From the NCBI RefSeq assembly GCF_013385145.1, contig NZ_JABZEC010000005.1, forward strand, positions 1 to 64,000: a DNA stretch of 64,000 nt, in the 5' to 3' direction. The first letter of the stretch is position 1. Every line of letters starts with the position of its first letter. Below are positions 1-8,237 of this stretch, piece by piece. The position numbers and the translations under genes were made by a program. The notes under the pieces were generated by a model. That model searched no databases. It was not told where the DNA came from and worked only from the letters and a program-made list of their open reading frames with translations. Source of the DNA: Bombilactobacillus apium (GTDB lineage Bacteria; Bacillota; Bacilli; Lactobacillales; Lactobacillaceae).

Positions 1-5
1 GCAAG

Positions 6-122
6 TGTGGTGGCGATAGTGAGAAGGATACACCTGTTCCCATGCCGAACACAGAAGTTAAGCTTTTTAACGCCGAAAGTAGTTGGTGGGAAACTACCTG
101 CGAGGATTGGTCGTTGCCACGC
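6..122 (+). rRNA. rrf: 5S ribosomal RNA
   Basis: The 117-nt stretch has the classic Firmicutes 5S features: the conserved block CCCATGCCGAACACAGAAG near 39-57, the GCCGAAAGTAG loop E/IV region, and complementary ends (GTGGTGGCGA near the 5' end and TCGTTGCCAC at the 3' end). It is followed directly by tRNA genes, so this is the distal end of an rrn operon whose 16S and 23S lie upstream of the window. Confidence 0.95.
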
Positions 123-131
123 TGTTGTAAT

Positions 132-204
132 TCCGGTTTAGCTCAGTTGGTAGAGCATCTGACTGTTAATCAGGGTGTCGTCAGTTCGAGTCTGACAACC
201 GGAG
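132..204 (+). tRNA. tRNA-Asn (anticodon GTT)
   Basis: A 73-nt cloverleaf. The acceptor stem TCCGGTT pairs with AACCGGA at 197-203, with G as discriminator. The anticodon loop is CTGTTAA within stem CTGA/TCAG, giving anticodon GTT. The T-loop GTTCGAGTC is canonical. It lies 9 nt after the 5S and is probably cotranscribed with the rRNA operon. No CCA is encoded. Confidence 0.95.
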
Positions 205-248
205 CTAAAGTCGGATTACCGGCTTTTTTTGTATCTTTAAGTTCTCCT

Positions 249-321
249 GCCGGTTTAGCTCAGCTGGTAGAGCATCGGTATCGTAAACCGAGGGTCACAG
301 GTTCGAGTCCTGCAACCGGCA
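249..321 (+). tRNA. tRNA-Thr (anticodon CGT)
   Basis: A 73-nt cloverleaf. The acceptor stem GCCGGTT pairs with AACCGGC, with A as discriminator. Anticodon stem TCGGT/ACCGA encloses loop ATCGTAA, giving anticodon CGT for the ACG codon. It is the last gene of the rrn-linked tRNA run and is followed by a strong terminator. Confidence 0.95.
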
Positions 322-336
322 TTCCAGAACAATTTT

Positions 337-385
337 AAAAATAGGAATCCTCGCAAACGTTGGTTTGCGAGGATTCCTATTTTTG
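337..385 (+). terminator. Rho-independent terminator of the rrn/tRNA operon
   Basis: A perfect stem of about 20 bp: the arm ending at 357 and its complement starting near 363 enclose a short GTTG-type loop. The stem is A-rich on the left and ends in a T-run on the right, so it can work in both directions. It separates the rRNA/tRNA operon from the convergent GNAT gene. Confidence 0.93.
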
Positions 386-452
386 ATAATTGGGGAAAAT
401 AGTAGAAATTAAAAATATTTGGCACCAATTTAGTACTAAGTCGATTAAGTTG

Positions 453-890
453 TCAAAGAATTTTGCGCATTTGATGATGGGTAATTCCAGCATCCAAAAA
501 GCCAACTCCCAAAACTTGATAACCCAATTTTAGATAAAAACCTTGGGCTTGATCTTGAGCCCCTAGAGTTAAGTAGCCTTGTCCTTGTTTTTGCGCGTCT
601 GCTTCAATTTTTTGCAGAAGTTGACGAGCCAGGCCCCGTTTCCGATATTCTTTACTAACAGCTACTCTTTGAAGGTGCCAACCTTGCTTTTCTGGTAAAA
701 CGCGGGCAGTTGCGACTGGTTTTTGATTCAGATAAAGGACATAGTAGAGACAGTGATTTTCATCCGCATCGGTTTCTAGCTCTGGGGGAACTGCTTGTTC
801 TTTGACGAAGACTTCTTTTCTGATTTGAAGGCTATCTTGGTAAATAGTACTAGCAAGATCTTGACTTGTTTTAATTATTAAATGGTTCAT
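453..890 (-). CDS. GNAT family N-acetyltransferase
   Basis: A protein of about 145 aa that fills a single GNAT fold; it should transfer an acetyl group from acetyl-CoA to an unidentified amine. The acetyl-CoA binding motif A is visible as RVAVSKEYRKRGLARQLL, in which RKRGLA replaces the usual R/QxxGxG/A, followed by helix LLQKIEADA. The C-terminal YLKLGY segment is also typical. The early IRKEVFVKEQAVP block resembles the ElaA/YjcF-like subgroup. The ATG at 890 is preferred over a TTG two codons upstream because a GAG-type ribosome site lies about 8 nt before it. The gene runs convergently towards the rrn terminator and divergently from the 3-methyladenine glycosylase gene. The substrate cannot be told from sequence. 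Confidence 0.85.
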   Translation of the reverse strand: MNHLIIKTSQDLASTIYQDSLQIRKEVFVKEQAVPPELETDADENHCLYYVLYLNQKPVATARVLPEKQGWHLQRVAVSKEYRKRGLARQLLQKIEADAQKQGQGYLTLGAQDQAQGFYLKLGYQVLGVGFLDAGITHHQMRKIL

Positions 891-915
891 GTGCAAATCT
901 CAACTTTCTTGTGGA

Positions 916-945
916 TTGTTTTTAATGATTAAATTAGATTATAAT
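916..945 (+). promoter_or_regulatory. Candidate sigma-A promoter of the DNA glycosylase gene
   Basis: TTGTTT at 916-921 and a perfect TATAAT at 940-945 are separated by 18 nt. They lie in the divergent intergenic region, about 50 nt before the ATG at 998. Confidence 0.55.
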
Positions 946-997
946 TGTTTTTGAATTAGGCTTCAATTTACTTTTATTTGATGAAGAAAAGGAAATT

Positions 998-1627
998 ATG
1001 ATGATAGATGATCAACTTTTTAGTGGAAAATCAACCGCCGAGTTAAGTCGAGATTTATTGGGTCATGAATTAAGTTACCAGACTCCGGCAGGAATACTAG
1101 CGGGAATAATTGTGGAAGCAGAGGCTTATTTAGGGGCCAAGGATTCCGCCGCTCATGCCTATAAGGGACGGAGAACGCCAGCAAATGAGGCTCTTTACGG
1201 GCCCCCGGGGACAATTTATATCTATACCTTACGGGGACACCATATGTTAGATATCGCGACTCAGGCCCAAGACCAGCCGGAGGGGATTTTAATTCGGGGC
1301 TTAGAACCGACTCAAGGACAAGAGCTGATGCTCAAAAACCGTCCCCAAAAGAACTTTAATTTGACTAATGGTCCAGGGAAGTTAACCCAAGCTTTGGGGA
1401 TCACTTCTAAGGAATTAAATTTATTGTTGTTGTCACAATCGCCGTTAACTATTTCTGCTCAGCGAATTAAAGAGCCAGCAGAGATTGCCGCCACGGCCCG
1501 AATAAATGTCAGTTCTCGGGGAGATTGGACGGATAAACCGCTTCGTTTTTGCGTGGCTCATAATCCTTATGTTTCACAAATGCGTAAATCGGGGATGGAT
1601 TTGACGAATTATGGTTGGCAAGTTTAG
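998..1627 (+). CDS. DNA-3-methyladenine glycosylase (AAG/MPG family)
   Basis: A 209-aa protein of the alkyladenine DNA glycosylase family, which excises 3-methyladenine and other alkylated purines in base excision repair. Family hallmarks are the early ELSRDLLGHEL helix, the EAEAYLGAKDSAAHA block with the catalytic Glu, GRRTPANEALYGPPGTIYIY, and the LTNGPGKLTQALGI motif near residue 125. The length is typical. A GGAA ribosome site precedes the ATG at 998; the next ATG, one codon on, is an equally possible start. It appears to be a single-gene unit with its own promoter. The next gene starts more than 300 nt downstream. Confidence 0.93.
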   Translation: MMIDDQLFSGKSTAELSRDLLGHELSYQTPAGILAGIIVEAEAYLGAKDSAAHAYKGRRTPANEALYGPPGTIYIYTLRGHHMLDIATQAQDQPEGILIRGLEPTQGQELMLKNRPQKNFNLTNGPGKLTQALGITSKELNLLLLSQSPLTISAQRIKEPAEIAATARINVSSRGDWTDKPLRFCVAHNPYVSQMRKSGMDLTNYGWQV

Positions 1628-1657
1628 AAAAAAGTTATAGAAACCATAAATAAAAGC

Positions 1658-1686
1658 TTGCGTATTAGATTAAAAATCCATATAAT
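1658..1686 (+). promoter_or_regulatory. Strong sigma-A promoter with a long leader ahead of glpO
   Basis: TTGCGT (1658-1663) and TATAAT (1681-1686) are separated by exactly 17 nt. Transcription would start near 1693 and run about 260 nt before the glpO start. That leader contains the terminator-like hairpin annotated at 1767-1840. Confidence 0.7.
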
Positions 1687-1766
1687 TTATTTTGTAATCT
1701 GATATCTACAACAGATACGAACTATTTTGAGGTAATTATTAACTTTCTTTTCTAAACATAATTTAG

Positions 1767-1840
1767 ATACTGTTAGCACACTATTGGGGAATAATATTTG
1801 AACCATTATTTTCTTCGTAGTGTAGCTAACAGTATTTTTT
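1767..1840 (+). terminator. Terminator-like hairpin in the glpO leader (possible attenuator)
   Basis: ATACTGTTAGC-ACACTA on the left pairs with TAGTGTAGCTAACAGTAT on the right, with one bulge. A small inner AATAAT/ATTATT hairpin sits in the loop, and seven T follow. It lies downstream of the promoter at 1658-1686 and upstream of glpO, the position of an attenuator. It could instead be a late terminator of the glycosylase gene. The 324-nt gap holds nothing else recognisable. Confidence 0.6.
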
Positions 1841-1951
1841 TGTGCAAAAATTGACACTTATTTAGAGCCAAACTAGAAAGAAGGATGATTGAAGTTTAAT
1901 TTCAAAACGGTAAGGTTTTGTAATTTTGATTACAAAGTGGGTCTATAAAAT

Positions 1952-3787
1952 ATGAATAAAAAAAAGATAACCTTTTCATTTCGCGATCGACCAAAAATTA
2001 TTAAGCGCTTAAAGAAAGAACCGGTCGATGTGTTAATTATTGGTGGGGGAATTATGGGGGCGGGCTTGGCTTTACAAGCGGCGGCATCTGGACTTCGCGT
2101 GGGCTTAGTAGAAATGCAAGATTTTGCGGCGGGGGCCTCTTCGCGTTCGACGAAATTTTCCCATTTGGGCTTACAAACTCTCAAGAACTTTCAAGTTGAG
2201 AGTGTGAATAAGAATTTACATGAGCGAGCAGTAATTAGAAAAATTGCCCCGCATATTTTGAAACCTAATTTAGTTTTGACACCCCTTTATGAGGAAGCAG
2301 GAGCAACTTTCAGTCCTTTTTCCGCTGAAATTGCCTTGAGCTTATGTAATGAATTAGCGCCCGAAAGACCTAAATTCACCAATCGCTTAGTTTCCCGGAA
2401 AGAAGCCCTCCAGTTAGAGCCCAATTTAAATCCCGAATATCTAGTGGGAGCTGGAATCTGTTTAGATTATGAAATTAATGACGCGCGGTTAGTGATCGAT
2501 AACTTAAAGGCGGCCATGACTTATGGGGCTTTATTAGTTAGTCGAATTCAAGTTCAGACGATTACCCATGATCGGCAGGGACAGGTCAATGGGGTTCAGG
2601 CTTGGGATCGTTTAAGAAAAGAAGAACTGCACTTATCTGCCCGCTTAGTGATTAATTGTACAGGCCCTTGGTCTAACCAAGTTCGCAAACTGGATCACTA
2701 TGACCAACAAGTATCTCCACTTTATTTAATGAAAGGAGTCCATTTGGTGGTTGATCAGGCCCGCTTGCCTTTAAAGATGACGACCTATTTTGATACTCGG
2801 GAAGATGATGGTCGGATGTGCTTTGCGATTCCCCGTTTTAATAAGGTTTGTCTGGGGACGACTAATCGTCAATATCAAGGAGATTTAGAAAATCCGCCGC
2901 TGGAACGTTCGGAAATTGAATATTTATTACGGGTTACTAATCGGCGCTTCCCGCAAGCTCATTTAACTTTAGCTGATGTGGAAACGACTTGGAGTGGGGT
3001 GCGTCCGCTCTTAGTCGGACATGATTGGTCGAATCTAAATTGGAATCCGACCTTAACGATGGATGGTCAAAAATGGGATCAGTTTGTGAATGCGGTTCTC
3101 CGTTATAATTCTGGAATTGGGAAAAAAGAAACCATTCAAAAGTTATTAAATCCTCAAGCTCAAAAACAGATCCATGCGGACTCGCAAACCAGTCTAGTTT
3201 CCGATTCAGCCGCGGTGACGATTACTAATGATGGGCTATTTATCGTCATGGGGGGACGATTAATGGAATATCGTCAGATCGCGGCCGGAGTAATGTTAAA
3301 AATTAAGCAGCAATTAGAAAGACAAGGATTTACAGCGATCGCCTTGGTTGATTCCCAAAGTTTACCGATTGCAGGAGGAGATTTTGATTGGCGGCGGGTT
3401 AGTGCTAGTTTAGCGCAATATGCCCAATTGGGGGTTGAACAAGGATTAAGCTCTCAATCGGCTCAACAATGTGTGGATTTGTTAGGAACCAGTGCCCAGG
3501 CAGTTTTTGAAAAAATGGCGTTAATTGAAGCTGCACCAGGATTAACTAAACTACAAACGGCCCTTCTCTACTATATGATTGATCAGGAGATGGTCTTGAC
3601 ACCACTTGATTTTTTGAGTCGGAGAACTAATTATTTGTTGTTCGGGCTAGATCAAGTTGAATCTTGGAAAGAGGCCTTAGTCAAGGCTATGGGACAATAT
3701 TTGGGTTGGAACTCAGACCAAGAAAGAGCCGGTTTGTTGGCCTTAAATCAAACAATTAAATTAATGACCTTGACGCAATTTCAGTAA
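1952..3787 (+). CDS. glpO: FAD-dependent glycerol-3-phosphate oxidase/dehydrogenase, divergent
   Basis: A 611-aa flavoprotein of the GlpO/GlpD family, which oxidises glycerol-3-phosphate to dihydroxyacetone phosphate; in lactobacilli the electron acceptor is usually O2, giving H2O2. The Rossmann FAD motif GGGIMGAG is at residues 31-38 and the SSRSTK block at about 63-68. RAVIRKIAPHI, the GATFSPF segment and VINCTGPW follow in family order, and a C-terminal helical domain ends near 600. The normally very conserved HGGIRYL element after SSRSTK reads FSHLGLQTLKNF, losing the Gly-Gly and Arg, so this is a divergent member. The ATG at 1952 has only a weak AAAGTGGG ribosome site. It stands alone, without glpK or glpF, behind a long leader with a hairpin. 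Confidence 0.85.
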   Translation: MNKKKITFSFRDRPKIIKRLKKEPVDVLIIGGGIMGAGLALQAAASGLRVGLVEMQDFAAGASSRSTKFSHLGLQTLKNFQVESVNKNLHERAVIRKIAPHILKPNLVLTPLYEEAGATFSPFSAEIALSLCNELAPERPKFTNRLVSRKEALQLEPNLNPEYLVGAGICLDYEINDARLVIDNLKAAMTYGALLVSRIQVQTITHDRQGQVNGVQAWDRLRKEELHLSARLVINCTGPWSNQVRKLDHYDQQVSPLYLMKGVHLVVDQARLPLKMTTYFDTREDDGRMCFAIPRFNKVCLGTTNRQYQGDLENPPLERSEIEYLLRVTNRRFPQAHLTLADVETTWSGVRPLLVGHDWSNLNWNPTLTMDGQKWDQFVNAVLRYNSGIGKKETIQKLLNPQAQKQIHADSQTSLVSDSAAVTITNDGLFIVMGGRLMEYRQIAAGVMLKIKQQLERQGFTAIALVDSQSLPIAGGDFDWRRVSASLAQYAQLGVEQGLSSQSAQQCVDLLGTSAQAVFEKMALIEAAPGLTKLQTALLYYMIDQEMVLTPLDFLSRRTNYLLFGLDQVESWKEALVKAMGQYLGWNSDQERAGLLALNQTIKLMTLTQFQ

Positions 3788-3873
3788 TTAAAGGCTTGTT
3801 TTAAAAGGTTGTTAATTTTTGGAAAATAGATAAAAAAATGAATTAAAGGTCTCAGATTTTGATTTATTTTAAC

Positions 3874-3956
3874 TTCGATAAGCTTGATTATCCAGTGTTT
3901 AGGGGGAGACTCTCTTTTGACTTTCTGAGGCCGAAAGTCTAAAATATCTTATCGAA
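3874..3956 (+). promoter_or_regulatory. Structured leader RNA upstream of dtpT
   Basis: A 9-bp long-range pairing, TTCGATAAG (3874-3882) with CTTATCGAA (3948-3956), encloses an internal hairpin GACTTTC (3919-3925)/GAAAGTC (3933-3939). It ends 9 nt before the AGGAG ribosome site of the peptide transporter gene. No known riboswitch class is recognised; it may be a cis-regulatory element or a transcript-stabilising structure. Confidence 0.4.
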
Positions 3957-3977
3957 TATCAAAATAGGAGAAACACA

Positions 3978-5444
3978 ATGGATAATCCAGAAAAAAGTGA
4001 GCGAACCTTTTTAGGGCAACCTTATGGCTTGAAAACGCTCTTTATGACTGAATTTTGGGAACGATTTAGTTATTATGGGATGCGGGCTATTTTACTGTAC
4101 TATTTATATTATGCTGTGAGCCAAGGTGGACTAGGTTTTGACCAAGTCACCGCAGCGGCAATTATGTCGATCTACGGTTCTTTAGTTTATATGACCGGTG
4201 CTTTGGGTGGTTATATTAGTGATCGAATTTTAGGTAGTCGAAGGACTGTCTTTTGGGGCGGAGTATTGATCATGTTTGGTCATATCTTTCTTTCATTGCC
4301 CTTTGGCCGACCAACCTTATATTTATCAATTCTTTTCATTACTGTCGGAACAGGACTTTTAAAGCCTAATGTTTCAGAAATTGTCGGCGGCTTATATAGT
4401 GAAGAAGATCCTCGTCGGGATGCCGGCTTTAGTATTTTTGTCATGGGGATCAATTTTGGTTCTTTAATTGCTCCTTATATTGTTGGACAGGCTTGGAAAT
4501 GGTTCAATTTCCATGTTGGTTTTTCTCTAGCGGCGATGGGCATGTTTTTAGGCCTAATTACCTATTACTTTCAGGGAAAGAAATACTTACCAGCTAGCAG
4601 CCTAAAAGCTCCTAGTCCTTTAACCGCTGTTGAAAGTAAAAGACTGAAGAAGCGGCTGTTAGTAATTGTAGGCTTGTTGATCGTCATCGCGGCTGTCTTA
4701 GGTGCGATGGGCCAAATTAATTTAAATGCAATTATTTTATTATTGACGATTGTGGGAATTTTACTTCCTATTTTGTATTTTGTAATGATGCTTCTCAGTT
4801 CGAAGGTCACTGCCGTAGAAAAATCCCGAGTTCGAGCTTATATCGCTCTTTTCATCGCTTCCGTGATCTTTTGGGCGATTGAAGAACAGGGCTCAACCGT
4901 TTTGGGATTATTTGTGGCTAATAACACTCAATTAAAAGTCGGTGGATTCCAATTGAATCCTAGTTGGTTTCAAATGTTAAATCCTTTCTTTATCATTGTT
5001 TATACACCGCTGTTCGCTTGGCTATGGACGAAATTGGGGAAGAAGCAGCCTTCTTCACCAAAGAAGTTTTGGTTGGGACTAGTCTTTACAGGAATCTCTT
5101 ATTTAGTTTTGATTATTCCTTTGCTCCACGGACTGAATGTTAAAGTTAATCCTTGGTGGTTGGTTTTGAGTTGGGCGATTGTTGAAATTGCGGAAATGTT
5201 GATTTCTCCGATTGGCCTTTCGGTAACCACCAAATTGGCTCCGAAGGCTTTCTCCTCAGAAATGATGAGTATGTGGTTCTTATCGAATGCTGCTGGACAA
5301 GCAATTAACGCGCAAATTGTCCGTTTTTATCCGGGACATCAATTAGTTTATTTTGCGGTTGTCGGAATTATAGCTTTGGTCTTTGCCTTAATTTTATGGC
5401 TCTTAACGCCGAAACTTGAAAAGCTTATGGTCGGAGTTAACTAA
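3978..5444 (+). CDS. dtpT: POT/PTR2 family proton-coupled di-/tripeptide transporter
   Basis: A 488-aa integral membrane protein of the proton-dependent oligopeptide transporter family, which imports di- and tripeptides with protons across the cytoplasmic membrane. The diagnostic ExxER motif is present as EFWER at residues 25-29, followed by FSYYGMRAILLYYL. GGYISDRILGSRRT (the MFS loop 2-3 signature) and the FSIFVMGINFGSLIAP motif of helix 5 follow. About 14 hydrophobic segments can be counted, the usual number. An AGGAG ribosome site precedes the ATG. It is monocistronic, with a structured leader upstream and tRNA genes downstream. The symbol follows the lactococcal homologue; the family assignment is certain, the exact specificity is not. 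Confidence 0.93.
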   Translation: MDNPEKSERTFLGQPYGLKTLFMTEFWERFSYYGMRAILLYYLYYAVSQGGLGFDQVTAAAIMSIYGSLVYMTGALGGYISDRILGSRRTVFWGGVLIMFGHIFLSLPFGRPTLYLSILFITVGTGLLKPNVSEIVGGLYSEEDPRRDAGFSIFVMGINFGSLIAPYIVGQAWKWFNFHVGFSLAAMGMFLGLITYYFQGKKYLPASSLKAPSPLTAVESKRLKKRLLVIVGLLIVIAAVLGAMGQINLNAIILLLTIVGILLPILYFVMMLLSSKVTAVEKSRVRAYIALFIASVIFWAIEEQGSTVLGLFVANNTQLKVGGFQLNPSWFQMLNPFFIIVYTPLFAWLWTKLGKKQPSSPKKFWLGLVFTGISYLVLIIPLLHGLNVKVNPWWLVLSWAIVEIAEMLISPIGLSVTTKLAPKAFSSEMMSMWFLSNAAGQAINAQIVRFYPGHQLVYFAVVGIIALVFALILWLLTPKLEKLMVGVN

Positions 5445-5471
5445 AAAATTAGAAAAAATCCCAGTTAACTC

Positions 5472-5500
5472 TTGCATAATTGGGGAAAGTTTATTATTAT
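5472..5500 (+). promoter_or_regulatory. Promoter of the tRNA-Tyr/tRNA-Gln unit
   Basis: TTGCAT (5472-5477) and TATTAT (5495-5500) with 17-nt spacing, placed about 30 nt before the tRNA-Tyr gene. Confidence 0.6.
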
Positions 5501-5530
5501 ATTTACTGTCGTTAAGTTAATGACAGTAAC

Positions 5531-5611
5531 GGAAGGGTAGCGAAGTGGCTAAACGCGGCGGACTGTAAATCCGCTCCTTCGGGTTCGGTGGTTCGAATCC
5601 ACTCCCTTCCA
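5531..5611 (+). tRNA. tRNA-Tyr (anticodon GTA)
   Basis: An 81-nt type II tRNA with a long variable arm. The acceptor GGAAGGG pairs with CCCTTCC, with A as discriminator. Anticodon loop CTGTAAA in stem CGGA/TCCG gives GTA. The T-arm GTTCGAATC is canonical. Confidence 0.95.
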
Positions 5612-5616
5612 TTGAT

Positions 5617-5688
5617 TGGGTTATAGCCAAGTGGTAAGGCAATGGACTTTGACTCCATTATGCGCTGGTTCGAATCCAGCTAACCCAA
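5617..5688 (+). tRNA. tRNA-Gln (anticodon TTG)
   Basis: A 72-nt cloverleaf. The acceptor TGGGTTA pairs with TAACCCA, with A as discriminator. Anticodon loop CTTTGAC gives TTG. Because this genome encodes GatCAB (20.5-23.7 kb), Gln-tRNA is probably made by transamidation of Glu charged onto this tRNA. Confidence 0.95.
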
Positions 5689-5702
5689 CTAAATTTTTCA
5701 CG

Positions 5703-5730
5703 AAACTGGGATGATTATCCCAGTTTTTTT
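5703..5730 (+). terminator. Rho-independent terminator after tRNA-Gln
   Basis: The 10-bp stem AAACTGGGAT/ATCCCAGTTT encloses loop GATT and is followed by a T-run. Confidence 0.92.
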
Positions 5731-5828
5731 GTATCCTAAGGAGAGCTTTCAATCTCGACTTTAAAAGAATTTTGGACTATGATTAAAGACAAGAATTTTT
5801 CCTATAATGGGAGATTTGGGGAGAATGA

Positions 5829-6533
5829 TTGTTGGAAAATTTACCAATTTATGTTCAAATTCATAATCAAATTAAGCAAGATATTAGCCAAGGACGCTGG
5901 AAAGTGGGACAGCGAATCCCTCCAGAACGGGTTTTAGCTCAGGATTTTCATGTCAGTCGAATGACCCTGCGGCAAGCAATTCAAACCTTGGTTGATGAAG
6001 GAATTTTACAAAGGAAAGTCGGTTCCGGGACCTATGTTGCCAGTCAAAAAGTTCAAGAGAAGATGTCTGGAACTACCAGTTTCACGGATATCATGTTGGC
6101 CCAGGGAAAAGAACCTACCAGTCGAGTGGTCTCTTATCGTTGGAGTGAGCCGACACTCAGTGAGCAGGAACATTTGCAATTAGATAAGGGCAAGCGCATC
6201 ATTCGTATGGAACGGATTCGCTTGGCTGATCAAGTACCGATTTGTTTTGAAATCACCTCAATTCCCGACTGGTTAGGTCAATGTTTAAATCGCCAAGAAA
6301 TTACGCAGTCTTTTTATCATGCCTTAGAAGAGAAGAATCTTAAACTGGGGCACGCCCAACAAACGGTTTCTTCCATGCTGGCTTCCGAAAAGGTGGCTGA
6401 GTTATTGGCAGTTAAACGCGGATCGTCAATTTTGCGTTTGCGTCAGATTACTCTTTTGGCTGATGGGCAGCCTTTTGAGTATGTGCGGACCCAGTATGCG
6501 GGGGAACGCTTTGAATTTTACTTAGAACGTTGA
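5829..6533 (+). CDS. GntR family (HutC/UTRA) transcriptional regulator
   Basis: A 234-aa one-component repressor. Residues 1-70 form a GntR winged helix-turn-helix (PIYVQIHNQIKQDISQGRW, then PPERVLAQDFHVSRMTLRQA, and the wing GSGTYVA). Residues of about 90-230 form the UTRA effector domain typical of the HutC subfamily, with MERIRLADQVPICFE and the closing YAGERFEF motif. Members commonly sense sugar phosphates or amino sugars and repress a neighbouring uptake or catabolic gene. No such target is adjacent here; the neighbours are tRNAs and NAD salvage genes. The start is TTG at 5829, preceded by GGGGAGAA; a second TTG follows directly. The regulon and effector are unknown. Confidence 0.9.
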   Translation: MLENLPIYVQIHNQIKQDISQGRWKVGQRIPPERVLAQDFHVSRMTLRQAIQTLVDEGILQRKVGSGTYVASQKVQEKMSGTTSFTDIMLAQGKEPTSRVVSYRWSEPTLSEQEHLQLDKGKRIIRMERIRLADQVPICFEITSIPDWLGQCLNRQEITQSFYHALEEKNLKLGHAQQTVSSMLASEKVAELLAVKRGSSILRLRQITLLADGQPFEYVRTQYAGERFEFYLER

Positions 6534-6555
6534 AGTTAGGTACTAATTGAACAAG

Positions 6556-6609
6556 ACTTTTTTCAGTTTCCTAGTCGAAACAAGGACTTACTCTGGAAAA
6601 AGTTTTTTT
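6556..6609 (+). terminator. Terminator of the GntR regulator gene
   Basis: ACTTTTTTCAG pairs with CTGGAAAAAGT (one G-U pair), and seven T follow. The loop is long, about 26 nt. Confidence 0.55.
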
Positions 6610-6647
6610 GTTACAATCAGAAATCGGGGATAAATCACGGGCATTGA

Positions 6648-6676
6648 TTGTTTGCCATCGCCGGGAGTTATATAAT
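6648..6676 (+). promoter_or_regulatory. Candidate promoter of pncB-nadE
   Basis: TTGTTT (6648-6653) and TATAAT (6671-6676) are separated by 17 nt. The leader to the ATG at 6755 is about 70 nt and shows no recognisable riboswitch. Confidence 0.55.
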
Positions 6677-6754
6677 TATTACAATCTGTGGAAGACTAGG
6701 TTGACAGGATTCTCAGATAAAAAAATATTTAAATTAAAAAAGTAGGTTGAGCAT

Positions 6755-8227
6755 ATGACAAAAGCTCCAGATGACAGTTTAGCGTTGCATACTGATTATT
6801 ATATTTTAAATATGATGTATACCTATTGGAAAAAGGGCATCAATCATCGCCGGGCGATTTTTGAATGTTACTTTCGCCGGAATCCGTTTGAAAATGGCTA
6901 CTCGGTTTTCGCGGGTTTAGAACACGTCGTGACGTATTTACAAAACTTAAAGTTTACCGCCAGCGATATTGCTTATCTTGAGGAATATGGTGAATTCGAG
7001 CCTGATTTTTTGCATTATTTAGAGGGGATGAAATTTAACCTCGATGTTCGTTCAGCTGTTGAAGGGGACTTAGTCTTTGCCAATGAACCGATCTTACAAG
7101 TTGAAGGACCTCTGGATCAGTGTTCCTTAATCGAAACTGCAATTTTGAGTATTTTGAATTATCAAATCCTGATTGCGACTAAGGCGGCTCGGATTAAGTC
7201 CGTTGTCGGCAATGATACCTTACTAGAATTTGGCTCCCGCCGGGCTCAGGAGTTAGAGGCCGGTTTGTGGGGTGCCCGGGCGGCTTATATTGCCGGTTTT
7301 GCGGCGACCAGTAATGTTCGAGCTGGGAAATTATTTGGTATCCCCGTGACGGGGACCCATGCCCACGCCTTGGTTCAGAGTTATCAAAATGATTATGAGG
7401 CCTTCAAGGCTTATGCCCAAACTCACCATGATTGTGTTTTTCTGGTCGACACTTACGATACTCTTAAAAGTGGGGTTCCCAGTGCGATTAAGGTTGCTCG
7501 AGAAATGGGCTCGAAAATTAATTTTAAAGGGGTCAGAATTGATTCGGGCGATATGGCCTATATTTCGAAGCGGGTCCGGGAAAAATTAGATGCTGCTGGG
7601 TTTCCGGATGCTCAGATTGTGGCTTCTAATGATTTAGATGAAGATATGATTCAAAGTCTGAAGATGCAGGAAGCCAAGATTGATTCTTGGGGAGTCGGGA
7701 CCAAGTTAGTAACTGGTTATAATCAGCCCGCTTTAGGAGCGGTCTATAAATTGGTAGCAATCGAAGATGAACGGGGGAACATGTTAGACACCTTGAAATT
7801 ATCAAGTAATGCAGAAAAAATTAGTACCCCGGGTAAGAAGCAAGTTTGGCGGATTACCAATAGTAAGAAAGAAGATAAATCTGAAGGGGATTATGTGACC
7901 TTAAACGATGAAGATCCTAGACAACTTTCAGAATTAACCATGTTTCATCCCCAATACAAGTATATTAGTAAGACGATTACCGATTTTAAGGCCCGACCGG
8001 TTTTACAAAAGATTTTCGAAAATGGTAAATTGATCTATCAGCTCCCAGAGTTGGAAGATATCAGAAATTACTGTCGGCAAAACTTGGATTCCTTATGGGA
8101 TGAGTATAAGCGGAATTTAAATCCGCAAGATTATCCAGTCGATTTATCGCAAAAATTATCCGATCATAAATTAAAATATATTGAACATATCCACCAAATG
8201 GTTCAGGATTTAGGAACCAATGACTAA
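6755..8227 (+). CDS. pncB: Nicotinate phosphoribosyltransferase
   Basis: A 490-aa enzyme of NAD salvage: nicotinate plus PRPP and ATP give nicotinate mononucleotide. Family signatures are the N-terminal [32 protein letters not shown], the [13 protein letters not shown] block, [11 protein letters not shown], in which the His corresponds to the phosphorylated active-site position region, and [16 protein letters not shown]. The length is typical of the Firmicutes type. It overlaps the longest reading frame of nadE by 8 nt, and the ribosome site of nadE lies on its stop codon, so the two are translationally coupled. Without de novo NAD genes in view, the organism probably depends on niacin uptake. 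Confidence 0.96.
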   Translation: MTKAPDDSLALHTDYYILNMMYTYWKKGINHRRAIFECYFRRNPFENGYSVFAGLEHVVTYLQNLKFTASDIAYLEEYGEFEPDFLHYLEGMKFNLDVRSAVEGDLVFANEPILQVEGPLDQCSLIETAILSILNYQILIATKAARIKSVVGNDTLLEFGSRRAQELEAGLWGARAAYIAGFAATSNVRAGKLFGIPVTGTHAHALVQSYQNDYEAFKAYAQTHHDCVFLVDTYDTLKSGVPSAIKVAREMGSKINFKGVRIDSGDMAYISKRVREKLDAAGFPDAQIVASNDLDEDMIQSLKMQEAKIDSWGVGTKLVTGYNQPALGAVYKLVAIEDERGNMLDTLKLSSNAEKISTPGKKQVWRITNSKKEDKSEGDYVTLNDEDPRQLSELTMFHPQYKYISKTITDFKARPVLQKIFENGKLIYQLPELEDIRNYCRQNLDSLWDEYKRNLNPQDYPVDLSQKLSDHKLKYIEHIHQMVQDLGTND

Positions 8228-8237
8228 GGAGAACAGA

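Noticed and set aside
42-338. A 98-codon open frame across the 5S rRNA and tRNA genes
   Set aside because: It runs through structural RNA genes and has no ribosome site; it is a chance frame.
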